This document shows, one piece after another, positions 49,310 through 57,360 of a DNA stretch of 64,000 nt (position 1 is its first letter; every line of letters begins with the position of its first letter). Position numbers and translations under genes: made by a program. Source of the DNA: an uncultured Coriobacteriales bacterium (GTDB lineage Bacteria > Actinomycetota > Coriobacteriia > Coriobacteriales > UMGS124); assembly GCA_934654475.1 (NCBI GenBank), contig CAKUFZ010000009.1, forward strand, positions 1 to 64,000, in the 5' to 3' direction. Below the pieces are notes generated by a model. It worked only from the letters and a program-made list of their open reading frames with translations. It had not been told where the DNA came from and ran no database searches.

Positions 49310-49375
49310 AACTGTCACTCAGAATGACAGTTTTTGCCTAAATCTGTCACTCAGAATGACAGTTCAAGCTATACT
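49310..49375 (+). promoter_or_regulatory. Twin palindromic operators of ATPase copy 2
   Basis: The 19-bp core CTGTCACTCAGAATGACAG is present identically at 49312-49330 and 49344-49362, 32 bp apart (about three helical turns). The first copy extends to 8-bp arms, AACTGTCA and TGACAGTT. A -10-like TATACT lies just after, at 49370-49375, so a dimer pair could cover the promoter. Confidence 0.7.
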
Positions 49376-49422
49376 GCCTGTATCCATTTGTCTCGCACGG
49401 AAGATTTTCATCGAGAGGATGT

Positions 49423-50796
49423 ATGTGCATGACTCAACTCAAACCGACGATTCGCCTGCTTATCCACGATTTTCACCAATCGGTCTTGCCGTCGGTTCGA
49501 GAGGGTCTCGTTTGCCGAGAGCTGTCGTTAGGCAAGCCTCTACAGCCTAAAATCGGCAACCTCGTGAAGGTCGTCACGGGCATGCGTCGCAGTGGCAAGA
49601 CGTTTCGTCTCTATCAAGCCATTATCGAGCTGCTCGACGGCGGTGTTCCTGCGGGGCGCATCTGTTACTTCAACTTTGACGACGAGAGGTTCAAGCCCTA
49701 TCCCGCCGACATCGTCTCGCAGGTGTTGGAGGCGTTCTATGAGCTGAATCCTGAGGCACGTTCCGAAGGGGCGTATATTTTCTTCGACGAGGTTCAGGAT
49801 GTCCCCGGGTGGGAGCTCGCGGCACGCAGGATTGTTGACACTGAGAAGGTGACGATGTACTTCACGGGCTCATCGTCTCGTTTGTTTTCCGATGACATTG
49901 CGACGGAGTTCAGGGGGCGCTCCATTGCCTATGAGCTTCTGCCTTACGGGTTTTCGGAATACCTCCAATCAAGGGGATTGGACATACCGAAGGGGGTTGA
50001 GTTAGATTCCAAAACCGTCGCCTCGCAGATGAAGGGCTCCTACAAGGGATTTCTGCTTGAAGGTGGCTTTCCTGCTGTATGTGGCCTCGATGAGATGGAG
50101 CGCGTGCAGGTGCTTCAGGGGTATGTCCAATTCACTGTTGCCCGCGATCTTGTCGAGCGCCATGGTTACGCAAATGCCGCCTTTGTGCGAAACCTTGCCC
50201 GCAGCGTCGTGGTGTCTTCTGCCCGAGACTTTTCCATCAGTCGCGCTCACAACCAGGGAACGTCTTCGGGCTATTCGCCGGGACGCGAAAAGATAGCCGG
50301 GATGCTCGACGCCATGGAAGACGCTCACCTGTCTTACGGCGTCTACGACTTTTCTCGCTCACTTCAGCGCAGCCGCCTGCGCGGGTTCAAGGAATATGCC
50401 GTGGATACGGGCCTCTTCTATGCCATGAGCCCCGCAACCACGGATGGCCTCACGCGTGCCCTTGAGACATCGGTCTACCTCGAGTTGCGTCGCCGCAGGC
50501 AAACGGGGAGGCGCGGGGAAGTTTCCATGCTCAAGCTTCCCAGCGGCAAAGAGGTCGACTTCATCTGGGGTGACGAGGCGTTCGGCACGGCCTTTGACCT
50601 CGTGCAAGTCTGTCTCAGCATGGACGATGAACGTACAAAAGCACGCGAAATCTCCGCCCTCGAAGAGGCAATGTCCCTCTTCCCCGGCGTTCGCGCAACA
50701 ATCGTCACCCTTGACGAATATGGCACTGAAGTCACTCCCCACGGCGACATTCACATCATTCCTGCTTGGAGATGGACGTTGGAAAAGACCGCCTAA
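49423..50796 (+). CDS. AAA-type ATPase with DUF4143 C-terminal domain (copy 2)
   Basis: 457 aa; ATG 49423 and 49429 both follow GAGAGG, the second at better spacing. Walker A TGMRRSGKTF near 53, Walker B YIFFDEVQDV near 117, then TGSSSRLFSDDIATEFRGR. The DUF4143 part (about 230-457) has VDTGLFYAM and KEVDFIWGDE. It is only distantly similar to copy 1, sharing order and motifs but not promoter sequence. It breaks the usual dnaX-ybaB-recR order. Function of the family is unknown. Confidence 0.88.
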   Translation: MCMTQLKPTIRLLIHDFHQSVLPSVREGLVCRELSLGKPLQPKIGNLVKVVTGMRRSGKTFRLYQAIIELLDGGVPAGRICYFNFDDERFKPYPADIVSQVLEAFYELNPEARSEGAYIFFDEVQDVPGWELAARRIVDTEKVTMYFTGSSSRLFSDDIATEFRGRSIAYELLPYGFSEYLQSRGLDIPKGVELDSKTVASQMKGSYKGFLLEGGFPAVCGLDEMERVQVLQGYVQFTVARDLVERHGYANAAFVRNLARSVVVSSARDFSISRAHNQGTSSGYSPGREKIAGMLDAMEDAHLSYGVYDFSRSLQRSRLRGFKEYAVDTGLFYAMSPATTDGLTRALETSVYLELRRRRQTGRRGEVSMLKLPSGKEVDFIWGDEAFGTAFDLVQVCLSMDDERTKAREISALEEAMSLFPGVRATIVTLDEYGTEVTPHGDIHIIPAWRWTLEKTA

Positions 50797-50805
50797 TAAA
50801 GGATA

Positions 50806-50847
50806 AGCCCCGCCTGTCCCGGTTCATTATCGGAACAGGCGGGGCTT
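50806..50847 (+). terminator. Hairpin after ATPase copy 2
   Basis: AAGCCCCGCCTGT pairs with ACAGGCGGGGCTT, with an inner CCG/CGG pair. There is little T-run, so efficiency is uncertain. Confidence 0.65.
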
Positions 50848-50926
50848 GTATGGAGCGGCTTTCGAGTGGGGCTTTTCGAGCGGGGCCTATCAAACGAGGG
50901 AGTGCAAGCTTGTCAAGCTGCTCAAG

Positions 50927-51307
50927 CTACTCCGAAGGGTTGGAGAGATTGACGTAGGCTGCGTTCTTGTTCTCATCGCCAATGAGTAGGAGATTGGTTC
51001 CGTCAAGCTCATAGACGCCTGGCTTAGACTCAGAGGTGTTTTCATCGGAGGATTCTGCTACCACCGTCTGCCCGTCAAGATGTCCGATGCGTTTGCCTTT
51101 ATCGGAGAAAATTGCTTTCTGCAGGTCGATGCCGGTATCGCTTGCGTCTGGATATGCGGCGCGCCCATAGCGCTGTCCGTCATAGACAACCGAGTCGGGA
51201 ATTTCCGCGCTTCGCGAGAACGTGTGGAAGAGAACGAGGCCTCCCACGATTAAGAATACCAGGAGTCCAAGGACCGCAATTCGTGTCTCAAGGCTAGAGG
51301 GTTTCAT
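50927..51307 (-). CDS. Small membrane-anchored protein, unknown
   Basis: 126 aa from ATG 51305-51307. A helix at about 9-30 (IAVLGLLVFLIVGGLVLF) is followed by a polar outside domain of about 95 residues with YDGQRYGRAAYPDASDTG and KPGVYELDGTNLLLIGDE. No Cys or enzyme motif. It starts one base after the stop of a 45-codon Tat-signal ORF, so the two are coupled. The pair lies in the block inserted between dnaX and ybaB. Confidence 0.65.
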   Translation of the reverse strand: MKPSSLETRIAVLGLLVFLIVGGLVLFHTFSRSAEIPDSVVYDGQRYGRAAYPDASDTGIDLQKAIFSDKGKRIGHLDGQTVVAESSDENTSESKPGVYELDGTNLLLIGDENKNAAYVNLSNPSE

Positions 51308-51308
51308 A

Positions 51309-51446
51309 CTATCCAAGCGATTCCTCGTCGGCGCAAGCGAGGTCGGGGAGAGCGACGCCTGCCAGACCGAGTCCAAATGTAGCTGAGGCAATGACGAACT
51401 GCCTTCTGGAGAAGGCCGCACTATCGGTTCGTTTCAGTGAATCCAT
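51309..51446 (-). CDS. 45-codon ORF that is almost only a Tat signal peptide
   Basis: Reads MDSLKRTDSAAFSRRQFVIA, then a hydrophobic stretch ending LACADEESLG. The SRRQFV motif and h-region are textbook twin-arginine, with a likely cleavage after ACA, leaving about six residues. ATG 51444-51446 follows a perfect AGGAGG at 6-7 bp. The stop is one base before the next ATG. It is either a real micro-gene or the surviving head of a truncated Tat substrate; the intact ribosome site and coupling favour current translation. Confidence 0.6.
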   Translation of the reverse strand: MDSLKRTDSAAFSRRQFVIASATFGLGLAGVALPDLACADEESLG

Positions 51447-51467
51447 GACGTCCTCCTGCTCAGTTGA

Positions 51468-51489
51468 GATGGGTTTACATTCACCCATC
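51468..51489 (-). promoter_or_regulatory. Palindrome upstream of the Tat micro-ORF
   Basis: GATGGGT and ACCCATC arms separated by 8 bp, 22 bp before the ATG. Could be an operator or a leader hairpin. Confidence 0.5.
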
Positions 51490-51710
51490 TATCGAATAGA
51501 AACGCCGGCGCCGCATCTGTAGTATACGGTATTGTTAGAATTAGTGAACTAAAAAAAGTAACTGCTCAAGTGTCACTGGTTCCCTCCGTTCTTCTCGTGT
51601 CTTGCGGTCGTGGGGGTGGGCAGGGCGGGGGAGGGCGGGTACAGTGTGTGGGTTGGATTTATATGCTTGCGCGGCCATGTGGCCGCTCGACCACACGGGA
51701 GGAACTCTCT

Positions 51711-52019
51711 ATGGATATGTCCAAGATGCTCAAGCAGGCCAAGAAGATGCAGCAGCAGCTCGCCGACGTGCAGGACGGCCTCAAGGACGTCGTCGTGGAG
51801 GCCACGGCCGGCGGCGGCATGGTGAAGGCCACGATGACCGGCGACGGCCAGCTTACCGGCATCACCATCGACCCCGAGGCCCTCAACCCCGAGGACGTCG
51901 ACCTTCTCCAGGACATGATTGTCGCCGCTGTGAACGAGGCCTCCAACAACGCCACGCAGGTTGCCAACCAGCGCATGGGCGCCATCACCGGCGGCCTTAA
52001 CATCCCGGGCCTGTTCTAA
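51711..52019 (+). CDS. ybaB: YbaB/EbfC nucleoid-associated protein
   Basis: 102 aa from ATG 51711, preceded by GGGAGGA; the longer reading upstream is rejected. The opening MSKMLKQAKKMQQQLADVQ and the segment VEATAGGGMVKATMTGDGQLTGI are diagnostic. It forms DNA-binding dimers and is typically co-transcribed with recR, here 42 bp downstream. A GCGGCC/GGCCGC hairpin lies just upstream at 51671-51686. Confidence 0.95.
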   Translation: MDMSKMLKQAKKMQQQLADVQDGLKDVVVEATAGGGMVKATMTGDGQLTGITIDPEALNPEDVDLLQDMIVAAVNEASNNATQVANQRMGAITGGLNIPGLF

Positions 52020-52061
52020 TCCGGCTCGATTCCGAGTTCACGCACGACACCGAAACACGCG

Positions 52062-52655
52062 ATGGCTGACGAGACATTCACCAACCTCATCGACGAGCTG
52101 GGCAGGCTTCCGGGCATCGGCCCCAAGTCTGCCCAGCGCATCGCCTATCACATCCTGCAGTCAGACACCGCCAGCGTCCAGCGTCTGGCCGACGCCCTCA
52201 TGGACGTGAAGCGCACGGTGCACTTCTGCCCGCATTGTTTCAACTACGCCACGGGCAAGGTGTGCGCCATCTGCGCCGACCCGCGCCGCGACACCTCGCG
52301 CATCTGTGTGGTGGCCGAGCCCCGCGACGTAAGCGCCATCGAGCGCACGGGCGCCTTCAAGGGCGTCTACCATGTGCTTGGCGGCGTGATCAACCCCATG
52401 GAGCGCAAGGGTCCCGACCAGCTGCACATCCGCGAGCTCATGGGCCGGCTTGGCAGCGAGGACGTCTCCGAGGTCCTCATCGCCACCAACCCCGACATCG
52501 AAGGCGAGACCACGGCCTCTTATCTCGCGCGCCTCATCAAGCCGCTCGACATCGAGGTCACGCGCCTGGCGAGCGGCCTGCCGGTGGGCGGCGAGCTCGA
52601 GTATGCCGACGAGGTCACGCTGGGCCGCGCCATCGAGGCGCGTCGACAGCTGTAG
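52062..52655 (+). CDS. recR: Recombination mediator protein RecR
   Basis: 197 aa. Helix-hairpin-helix GRLPGIGPKSAQRIAYHIL at the start, a four-Cys zinc finger (CPHC..CAIC), and a Toprim domain (CVVAEPRDVSAIE, IATNPDIEGETTASYLARL) give full RecR architecture. Works with RecO/RecF to load RecA at gaps. It ends inside the first copy of a 41-bp tandem repeat. Confidence 0.96.
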   Translation: MADETFTNLIDELGRLPGIGPKSAQRIAYHILQSDTASVQRLADALMDVKRTVHFCPHCFNYATGKVCAICADPRRDTSRICVVAEPRDVSAIERTGAFKGVYHVLGGVINPMERKGPDQLHIRELMGRLGSEDVSEVLIATNPDIEGETTASYLARLIKPLDIEVTRLASGLPVGGELEYADEVTLGRAIEARRQL

Positions 52656-52726
52656 CCTTGGCCTCGGTTCGCCCCGCTGCAAGGAGGCAGCTGTAGCCCT
52701 GCCCTCGGTTTGCCCTGGCAAGGAAG
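52647..52726 (+). repeat. 41-bp tandem duplication at the recR 3' end
   Basis: The segment starting CAGCTGTAGCC at 52647 is repeated directly at 52688 with a few differences, duplicating the last recR bases and its stop codon into the intergenic space. The recR-aroK gap contains nothing else but the following hairpin. Confidence 0.8.
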
Positions 52727-52815
52727 CACCCTTTGCGTGACGAGCCTGCCATTCATGCGCTCCTGCGCAGACTGGCAACAAAGCGGCTGTAGCGTTTGGA
52801 TGCGAGGATAAAGTC

Positions 52816-52841
52816 GAACCGTCCCTCGGGGCGGTTCTTTT
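52816..52841 (+). terminator. recR terminator in the leader of the kinase gene
   Basis: GAACCGTCCC pairs with GGGCGGTTC (one bulge) around TCG, followed by TTTT, 21 bp before the next ATG, so it may also act as an attenuator. Confidence 0.75.
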
Positions 52842-52861
52842 GTATACGAAAGGTGCAACCT

Positions 52862-53395
52862 ATGCCCCTGGACAAGCGAAACATCGTGCTCGTGGGAATG
52901 CCGAGCGTGGGCAAGTCCACCATCGGCGTGCTTATGGCCAAGCGCCTGCGCTACAACTTCACCGACACCGACATCACCATTCAGGTGGAAAACGACGGCA
53001 CCTTGGCCGAGCTCATCGCGGCACAGGGCAACGACGGTATGCTTGCCATGGAGGAGCGCGTGCTTCTGGGCGTGCAGCCTTGCCGCACCGTCATCGCTAC
53101 GGGAGGCAGCGCCTGCTACAGCGCCCGCGCCATGGCGCATCTGGCCACCACGGGCCCCGTCGTGTACCTGCGCGCACCCTTCGAGGAGGTCGCGGCACGT
53201 GTGGGCGACGTCACGGCCCGCGGCGTGGTGATGCCCGAGGGCTTCACCTTCCGCGACCTGTACGACCAGCGCTGCGGCCTGTACGAGAAGTACGCCACCA
53301 TCACCGTGGACATCGCGGGCCTGTCGGTGGAGGACTCGCTCGTACGCGCCTGCGAGGCAATCGTGGTTTGGATGGAAACCCATCCGCAGGAGTAA
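52862..53395 (+). CDS. Shikimate kinase-like protein
   Basis: 177 aa from ATG 52862. Walker A VGMPSVGKSTIG, DTD Mg-binding motif (FTDTDI) and the lid RDLYDQRCGLYEKYA match shikimate kinases. However, the substrate-binding residues are altered: the Arg after the DTD segment is missing (ITIQVENDG), the GExxFRxxE motif reads GNDGMLAMEE with no Arg, and GGG reads GGS. It may therefore phosphorylate another small substrate. No other aro gene is nearby. Confidence 0.75.
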   Translation: MPLDKRNIVLVGMPSVGKSTIGVLMAKRLRYNFTDTDITIQVENDGTLAELIAAQGNDGMLAMEERVLLGVQPCRTVIATGGSACYSARAMAHLATTGPVVYLRAPFEEVAARVGDVTARGVVMPEGFTFRDLYDQRCGLYEKYATITVDIAGLSVEDSLVRACEAIVVWMETHPQE

Positions 53396-53425
53396 GCTGC
53401 CAGTACCTTTGGTGTCACACGCAAA

Positions 53426-53467
53426 AAGAAGGCTCGCCGACAATGCGCCGGCGAGCCTTCTTGTTTT
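53426..53467. terminator. Bidirectional terminator
   Basis: AAGAAGGCTCGCCG pairs with CGGCGAGCCTTCTT, A-run left and GTTTT right. Serves the kinase gene and, on the minus strand, the tRNA-Gln transcript. Confidence 0.92.
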
Positions 53468-53539
53468 AACGCACTTGAGACACTCATCGCGCGCAAGCAT
53501 GCAAGCACTCATACGCGCGACCATGGAAGCAAATCAAAC

Positions 53540-53614
53540 TGGCTGGGATAGAGGGAGTCGAACCCCCATACCGGGAACCAAAAACCCGTGTCCTAACCAT
53601 TGGACGATATCCCA
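53540..53614 (-). tRNA. tRNA-Gln (anticodon TTG)
   Basis: 75 nt with encoded CCA. Acceptor TGGGATA/TATCCCA (U1-A72 with discriminator G, typical of tRNA-Gln), D stem GTCC/GGAC, anticodon stem CGGGT/TCCCG with a U-U at 31-39, loop TTTTGGT, T stem GGGGG/CCCTC. Confidence 0.93.
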
Positions 53615-53764
53615 ATGCCGTTTGCCTGGCACGGTTTGCCGTAAATCGACTACTGTGCCACGTGACCGAAAATTGTACCAGCCTTAACGGCAGCGTCAAG
53701 GAGCGCTTCTATAGTGGTCCCAACTTTTACATGACCGGTAGCATCTGCGTGGTACGGAGCGAAC

Positions 53765-54175
53765 GTGAGCATCGATTCTGTGAGGCGAGTGCTAAGGGGC
53801 AAGGCACGCGTCGCATTCCCCATTGCCTCCGTCCTGATAGCCATCCTCATCGTAGCGAGCCCCTTCATGGGCGGCCCGCTGGCGTTCCTGCATGAGTTGG
53901 CGTTCGCGCGCTTCTGCATGTTCTGGTGCCTGGGGGTCTGCATCGTGCTCACCACGAGCGCCCGTCCCCTTCGCCCGGCGGTGGTGGCGAGCATATCCAC
54001 GGCGATATCCATCGTGGTGTCGGTCGTGCTGTATTTCGTGTACGAGCGCGTGAGCGACATTGCCATCGGCATCGCGCCGTTTTTCTTCTCATGCCTGTCG
54101 GGTGCCATCCTGGGCGCCCTTGCAGGCACGTGGCTTATTTACGCGTTGGTATACGCAGGAAACAACCGTAGCTAG
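53765..54175 (+). CDS. Four-helix membrane protein, unknown
   Basis: 136 aa from GTG 53765, with GGAG upstream. A basic start (RRVLRGKARVA) is followed by helices at about 16-34, 48-64, 72-92 and 103-130. No charged motif in the helices and no recognised family. It converges with the peptidoglycan-binding gene, the stops being 3 bp apart. Confidence 0.6.
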   Translation: MSIDSVRRVLRGKARVAFPIASVLIAILIVASPFMGGPLAFLHELAFARFCMFWCLGVCIVLTTSARPLRPAVVASISTAISIVVSVVLYFVYERVSDIAIGIAPFFFSCLSGAILGALAGTWLIYALVYAGNNRS

Positions 54176-54178
54176 GCG

Positions 54179-55117
54179 CTAGTTCCTGCCAAGGGCGTCG
54201 CACAGGGCGTCGACCACGGCGATGGCGGCGTTCTGCACCATGCGCGATGTGACGGAGCCGTCGTAGCGGTTGAGGTCCGCAAGCTCCAGGCGGATGAGGC
54301 CGGGGCGCGCGGACTGGTTGTCCAAGGCGGCGCGCAGCTTGCCGCAGATGGGCGAGTCGTTCTGCACCACGATGTTGATCGCCCTTGCAGGCAGGACGTC
54401 GCCGGCCTCCAGGGGGGCGGTGGCCAGAATCATCACGACGTCGCTGTCTTTGAGGTCGCGCAGCTCGCCGTTGGTGAGTGCGTCGGAAAGGGTGATGTGC
54501 GCATCGCTCGTGGTGGCGTATGCCACGTTCCAGATGCGGCTTGCCACGTTGCGGGCGATGGGATCCGTCGCGCCGATGAGGATGCGGTTGGACTCGAGGA
54601 CCTCCACAGCGCGGGCGAGGCCCATGTGGCCGTTGACGAAGTCGGGGTTGACCGACTTGCCCTGCCATACGTGGTGTAGGCGATCGATGGCGTCGAAAGT
54701 GTCCTGGAAGGCCATGCCGTCGGCGGTGAGGCCCATGTTGGCCTGGAACTCCTTCACGGCCGCCTCGGTGTGGGGGCCGTAGAAGCCGTCGACCGTGCCG
54801 CACGAGAAGCCAAGCACGTTGAGCGTCATCTGCAAGTGGCTCACGTCGGCACCGTGGAAGTAGGGAAGGCGCAGGTAGAGCGTGCGGTCGCCCATCTGAT
54901 AGGTCTCGTCGACCAAGACGATCCAGGCAACCTCGTCAATCTCGTCGGACATGGGGAGGCCGTGCTGGGCACGGAAGGAGCGCACGGCGGCGGCCGTCGT
55001 GGGGCCAAACGCCTGGGCGATGCGCTCGTCGTCGGAGATGGAGGCCCCCAGGTTGATGAGCCTCTGCTGTACGTCCTCGACTGCCGCCCCGATGAGTCCC
55101 GGCTTGATTGCGTCCAT
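54179..55117 (-). CDS. Protein with two peptidoglycan-binding-like domains
   Basis: 312 aa. Two PG_binding_1-like helical repeats at about 10-68 (GLIGAAVEDVQQRLINLG, FGPTTAAAVRSFRAQHGL) and about 90-150 (VSHLQMTLNVLGFSCGTVDG, TEAAVKEFQANMGL). The C-terminal half (160-312) resembles an amidase_3-like alpha/beta fold but lacks visible zinc ligands. No signal peptide, so it may act inside, like CwlM-type wall regulators. It lies 20 bp after the polyprenyl synthase and is likely co-transcribed, which fits a link to envelope precursor supply. Confidence 0.75.
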   Translation of the reverse strand: MDAIKPGLIGAAVEDVQQRLINLGASISDDERIAQAFGPTTAAAVRSFRAQHGLPMSDEIDEVAWIVLVDETYQMGDRTLYLRLPYFHGADVSHLQMTLNVLGFSCGTVDGFYGPHTEAAVKEFQANMGLTADGMAFQDTFDAIDRLHHVWQGKSVNPDFVNGHMGLARAVEVLESNRILIGATDPIARNVASRIWNVAYATTSDAHITLSDALTNGELRDLKDSDVVMILATAPLEAGDVLPARAINIVVQNDSPICGKLRAALDNQSARPGLIRLELADLNRYDGSVTSRMVQNAAIAVVDALCDALGRN

Positions 55118-55137
55118 TGCTGCCTCCCGGAGTCAGA

Positions 55138-56151
55138 TTAAACGATGCGCTCGATGAAGAAATCGGCCATGGAGAAAAGCAGGTCCTTGGCCGGCTGCGC
55201 AAGCTCGACGGGCGCAAGGGCTTCCTTGGCCTCGCGCACGAGCTTGAGCGACAGCTCGCGGGCGTGCGCGATGGAACCTGCCTGCTCCATGAGCTCCACG
55301 GCACGGGCCAGAAGCTCGGGATCGGTGGTGTGCGCCGAAAGGATGCCGCGCAGCTCGTCGCTTACCTGGGGATTTGCCAGGGCATGCACAACCATGAGGG
55401 TGCGCTTGCCCTCGGTGATGTCGCTGCGGAAGTCCTTGGCGACCGATTCCTTGTCGCCCACGAGGTTGAGCAGGTCGTCCTGGAGCTGGAATGCCAGGCC
55501 CGTGGCCATGCCGAACGAGCGCAGCGCCTCGACCTGCTCGTCGGTGCCGCCGCCGATGATGGCGCCGCAGGCGAGCGGCACCGCAACGGAGTAATAGGCG
55601 GTCTTGTGGGAGGCCATGGCGAGGTAGTCGTCTTCGGAGATGTCCCAGCGGGCGTCGCGCGCCCAGCCGATGTCGAGCGCCTGACCCTCGATGGTGCGGG
55701 TCGTCATGCGCACGAGCTCGCCGAGCACGCGCACCTTGGTGGCGTCGTCGAGCCTGTCGTCCTGAAGAACGGTACCTGTGACCTGCGAAAGTGCAAGGTC
55801 GCCGGCGTTGATGGCCAGACCCAGGCCCATCGTGAGATGCAGGCACGGCTCGCCGCGGCGAAGCTCGCCCTCGTCGGCGATGTCGTCGTGGATGAGGGCC
55901 GCGGTGTGGAAGTGCTCCACAGAGGCCGCCGCGCTCGAGGCAAGCTCAGCCGAACCACCTACCGCCATGCAGCCCAGGAAGCACACGACGGGACGGGTGC
56001 GCTTGCCACCGTTTGCCGAGTACTTTGCCAGGGGTGCGTACAGGTAGGCATCCATGTCGGGATGCGAACCGTTTCCAACGTAATAGGAGGCGATAAGCTC
56101 GTCTACCTTTGCGTAGTGGTCGTTGAGGAAGCTCATGAAGTCAGTTGCCAT
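55138..56151 (-). CDS. Polyprenyl diphosphate synthase
   Basis: 337 aa from ATG 56149-56151. First aspartate-rich motif HDDIADEGELRRG and second QLQDDLLNLVGD, plus GGKRTRP near 50, define trans-prenyltransferases. The second motif ends in Asn rather than Asp. Chain length cannot be assigned; it supplies isoprenoid chains for quinones or lipid carriers. A longer reading overlaps tRNA-Leu and is rejected. Confidence 0.9.
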   Translation of the reverse strand: MATDFMSFLNDHYAKVDELIASYYVGNGSHPDMDAYLYAPLAKYSANGGKRTRPVVCFLGCMAVGGSAELASSAAASVEHFHTAALIHDDIADEGELRRGEPCLHLTMGLGLAINAGDLALSQVTGTVLQDDRLDDATKVRVLGELVRMTTRTIEGQALDIGWARDARWDISEDDYLAMASHKTAYYSVAVPLACGAIIGGGTDEQVEALRSFGMATGLAFQLQDDLLNLVGDKESVAKDFRSDITEGKRTLMVVHALANPQVSDELRGILSAHTTDPELLARAVELMEQAGSIAHARELSLKLVREAKEALAPVELAQPAKDLLFSMADFFIERIV

Positions 56152-56196
56152 CAAAACCGCATCTCTTAAAAAGGCCCGGTCGTATAAAAGAAAAGA

Positions 56197-56280
56197 TGGT
56201 AGGAGCGGCGGGACTCGAACCCGCACGCCTCGCGGCGAGTGATTTTAAGTCACCTGCGTCTGCCATTCCGCCACGCTCCC
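56197..56280 (-). tRNA. tRNA-Leu (anticodon TAA)
   Basis: 84 nt with a long variable arm (CTCGCCGCGAG) and encoded CCA. Acceptor GGGAGCG/CGCTCCT with a G-U first pair, anticodon stem GGTGA/TCACT with loop CTTAAAA, T stem GCGGG/CCCGC. Confidence 0.96.
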
Positions 56281-56328
56281 AGCCAAAAGCACTTTAGCAC
56301 AGCTTTGACGAGAAACGTGCCGCATGTG

Positions 56329-57333
56329 TCATCCGCGCAGCATCTGCGGGTTCCACGACAGGGGCGGCTGAATACCGACCGCCTGCGCATTCATGCATTC
56401 CACGACCCCGAACAGCGAGTTCGACTCGCTTGTCACAAAGCCCGGCCATCCGCCCGTCTCGACAAGCTCGTCGAGGATGAGGGCGCCGGCGTGGATGACG
56501 TGGGCGCGCTTGGGCTGCAGGCCCACGAGGCCGCGGCGCTCGAGCGTGCTCATGTGCAGCAGGCGCTCCGTGAGGTCGTGCAGCGCGTCGCGGTCAGTCT
56601 GGCGCAGGTGCACGAAATCGCTGTCGTAGGGGTCGAGTTCGGCCAACACCGCCACGAGCGTCGTGGCGGTGCCGCCCACGCAGGCAAGCGTCTCGGGCAG
56701 GCTGGCTTGCTGGGACAAGTGCGCATCAAAGACGCTGCGGGCAAAGTCGCGGGCGCGGCGCACGGCGGCGGGGTCGCACGGCTCGTCGTCGGGGCAGGCA
56801 AGGAAGCGCTCGCAGACCCTGCGCGCGCCGATGTTGAGCGAGGCGGCGCCCAGCTGCACGAGACGCCCCTGCGCGTCGCGGCTGCCGCAGGACAGCTCCG
56901 TGGAGCCGCCGCCGATGTCGCAGACCTCGACGGTCGTGCCCATGAAGTCGCCGGTCACGCCGAGAAGCCCCAGGGCCGCCTCGTCGGTGCCTGCGATGAC
57001 CTGGGGTTTGAGGCCGAGCTTCTCCAGGCGCGCCGTGAGGTCGCGCGAGTTGCTCGCGTCGCGGGCGGCGCTGGTGGCGGTGAGGCAGCTCACGAGGGAG
57101 AGCCCCTGTTCCCGGGCGAGCCCGCGGGCTTGGGCCAGGTAGTCGGCTATGCAGTCCACGGTGCGCCCTATCGCCTGGGGCAGCAGCGAGCCGCTTGCGT
57201 CGACGCCCTCTCCCAGGTCGGTCACACGTGCCCGGCGCAACAGGGCGCGGGTGCCGTTTGCCTCGTCGCGCGTGGCGCACAGCATGCAGGTGGATACGGT
57301 GCCCGCATCGAGTGCACAGTACAGGTTCGCCAT
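56329..57333 (-). CDS. Ppx/GppA-family phosphatase
   Basis: 334 aa, actin-like ATPase fold. Phosphate loop 1 (ALDAGTVSTCMLC) has Val where most members have Asn; ATSAARDASN and DIGGGSTELSCG are conserved. The length matches single-domain exopolyphosphatase/guanosine pentaphosphatase enzymes of actinobacteria. It follows the FtsB-like gene by 27 bp and is likely co-transcribed. Either polyphosphate or (p)ppGpp could be the substrate. Confidence 0.88.
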   Translation of the reverse strand: MANLYCALDAGTVSTCMLCATRDEANGTRALLRRARVTDLGEGVDASGSLLPQAIGRTVDCIADYLAQARGLAREQGLSLVSCLTATSAARDASNSRDLTARLEKLGLKPQVIAGTDEAALGLLGVTGDFMGTTVEVCDIGGGSTELSCGSRDAQGRLVQLGAASLNIGARRVCERFLACPDDEPCDPAAVRRARDFARSVFDAHLSQQASLPETLACVGGTATTLVAVLAELDPYDSDFVHLRQTDRDALHDLTERLLHMSTLERRGLVGLQPKRAHVIHAGALILDELVETGGWPGFVTSESNSLFGVVECMNAQAVGIQPPLSWNPQMLRG

Positions 57334-57360
57334 GGTGCAGCTCCTATTCGCTTGTGTGGT

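Noticed and set aside
53540..53614. Apparent missing base in the anticodon arm of tRNA-Gln
   Set aside because: A recount shows five A residues across the line break on the plus strand; the arm is canonical except for a U-U at 31-39.
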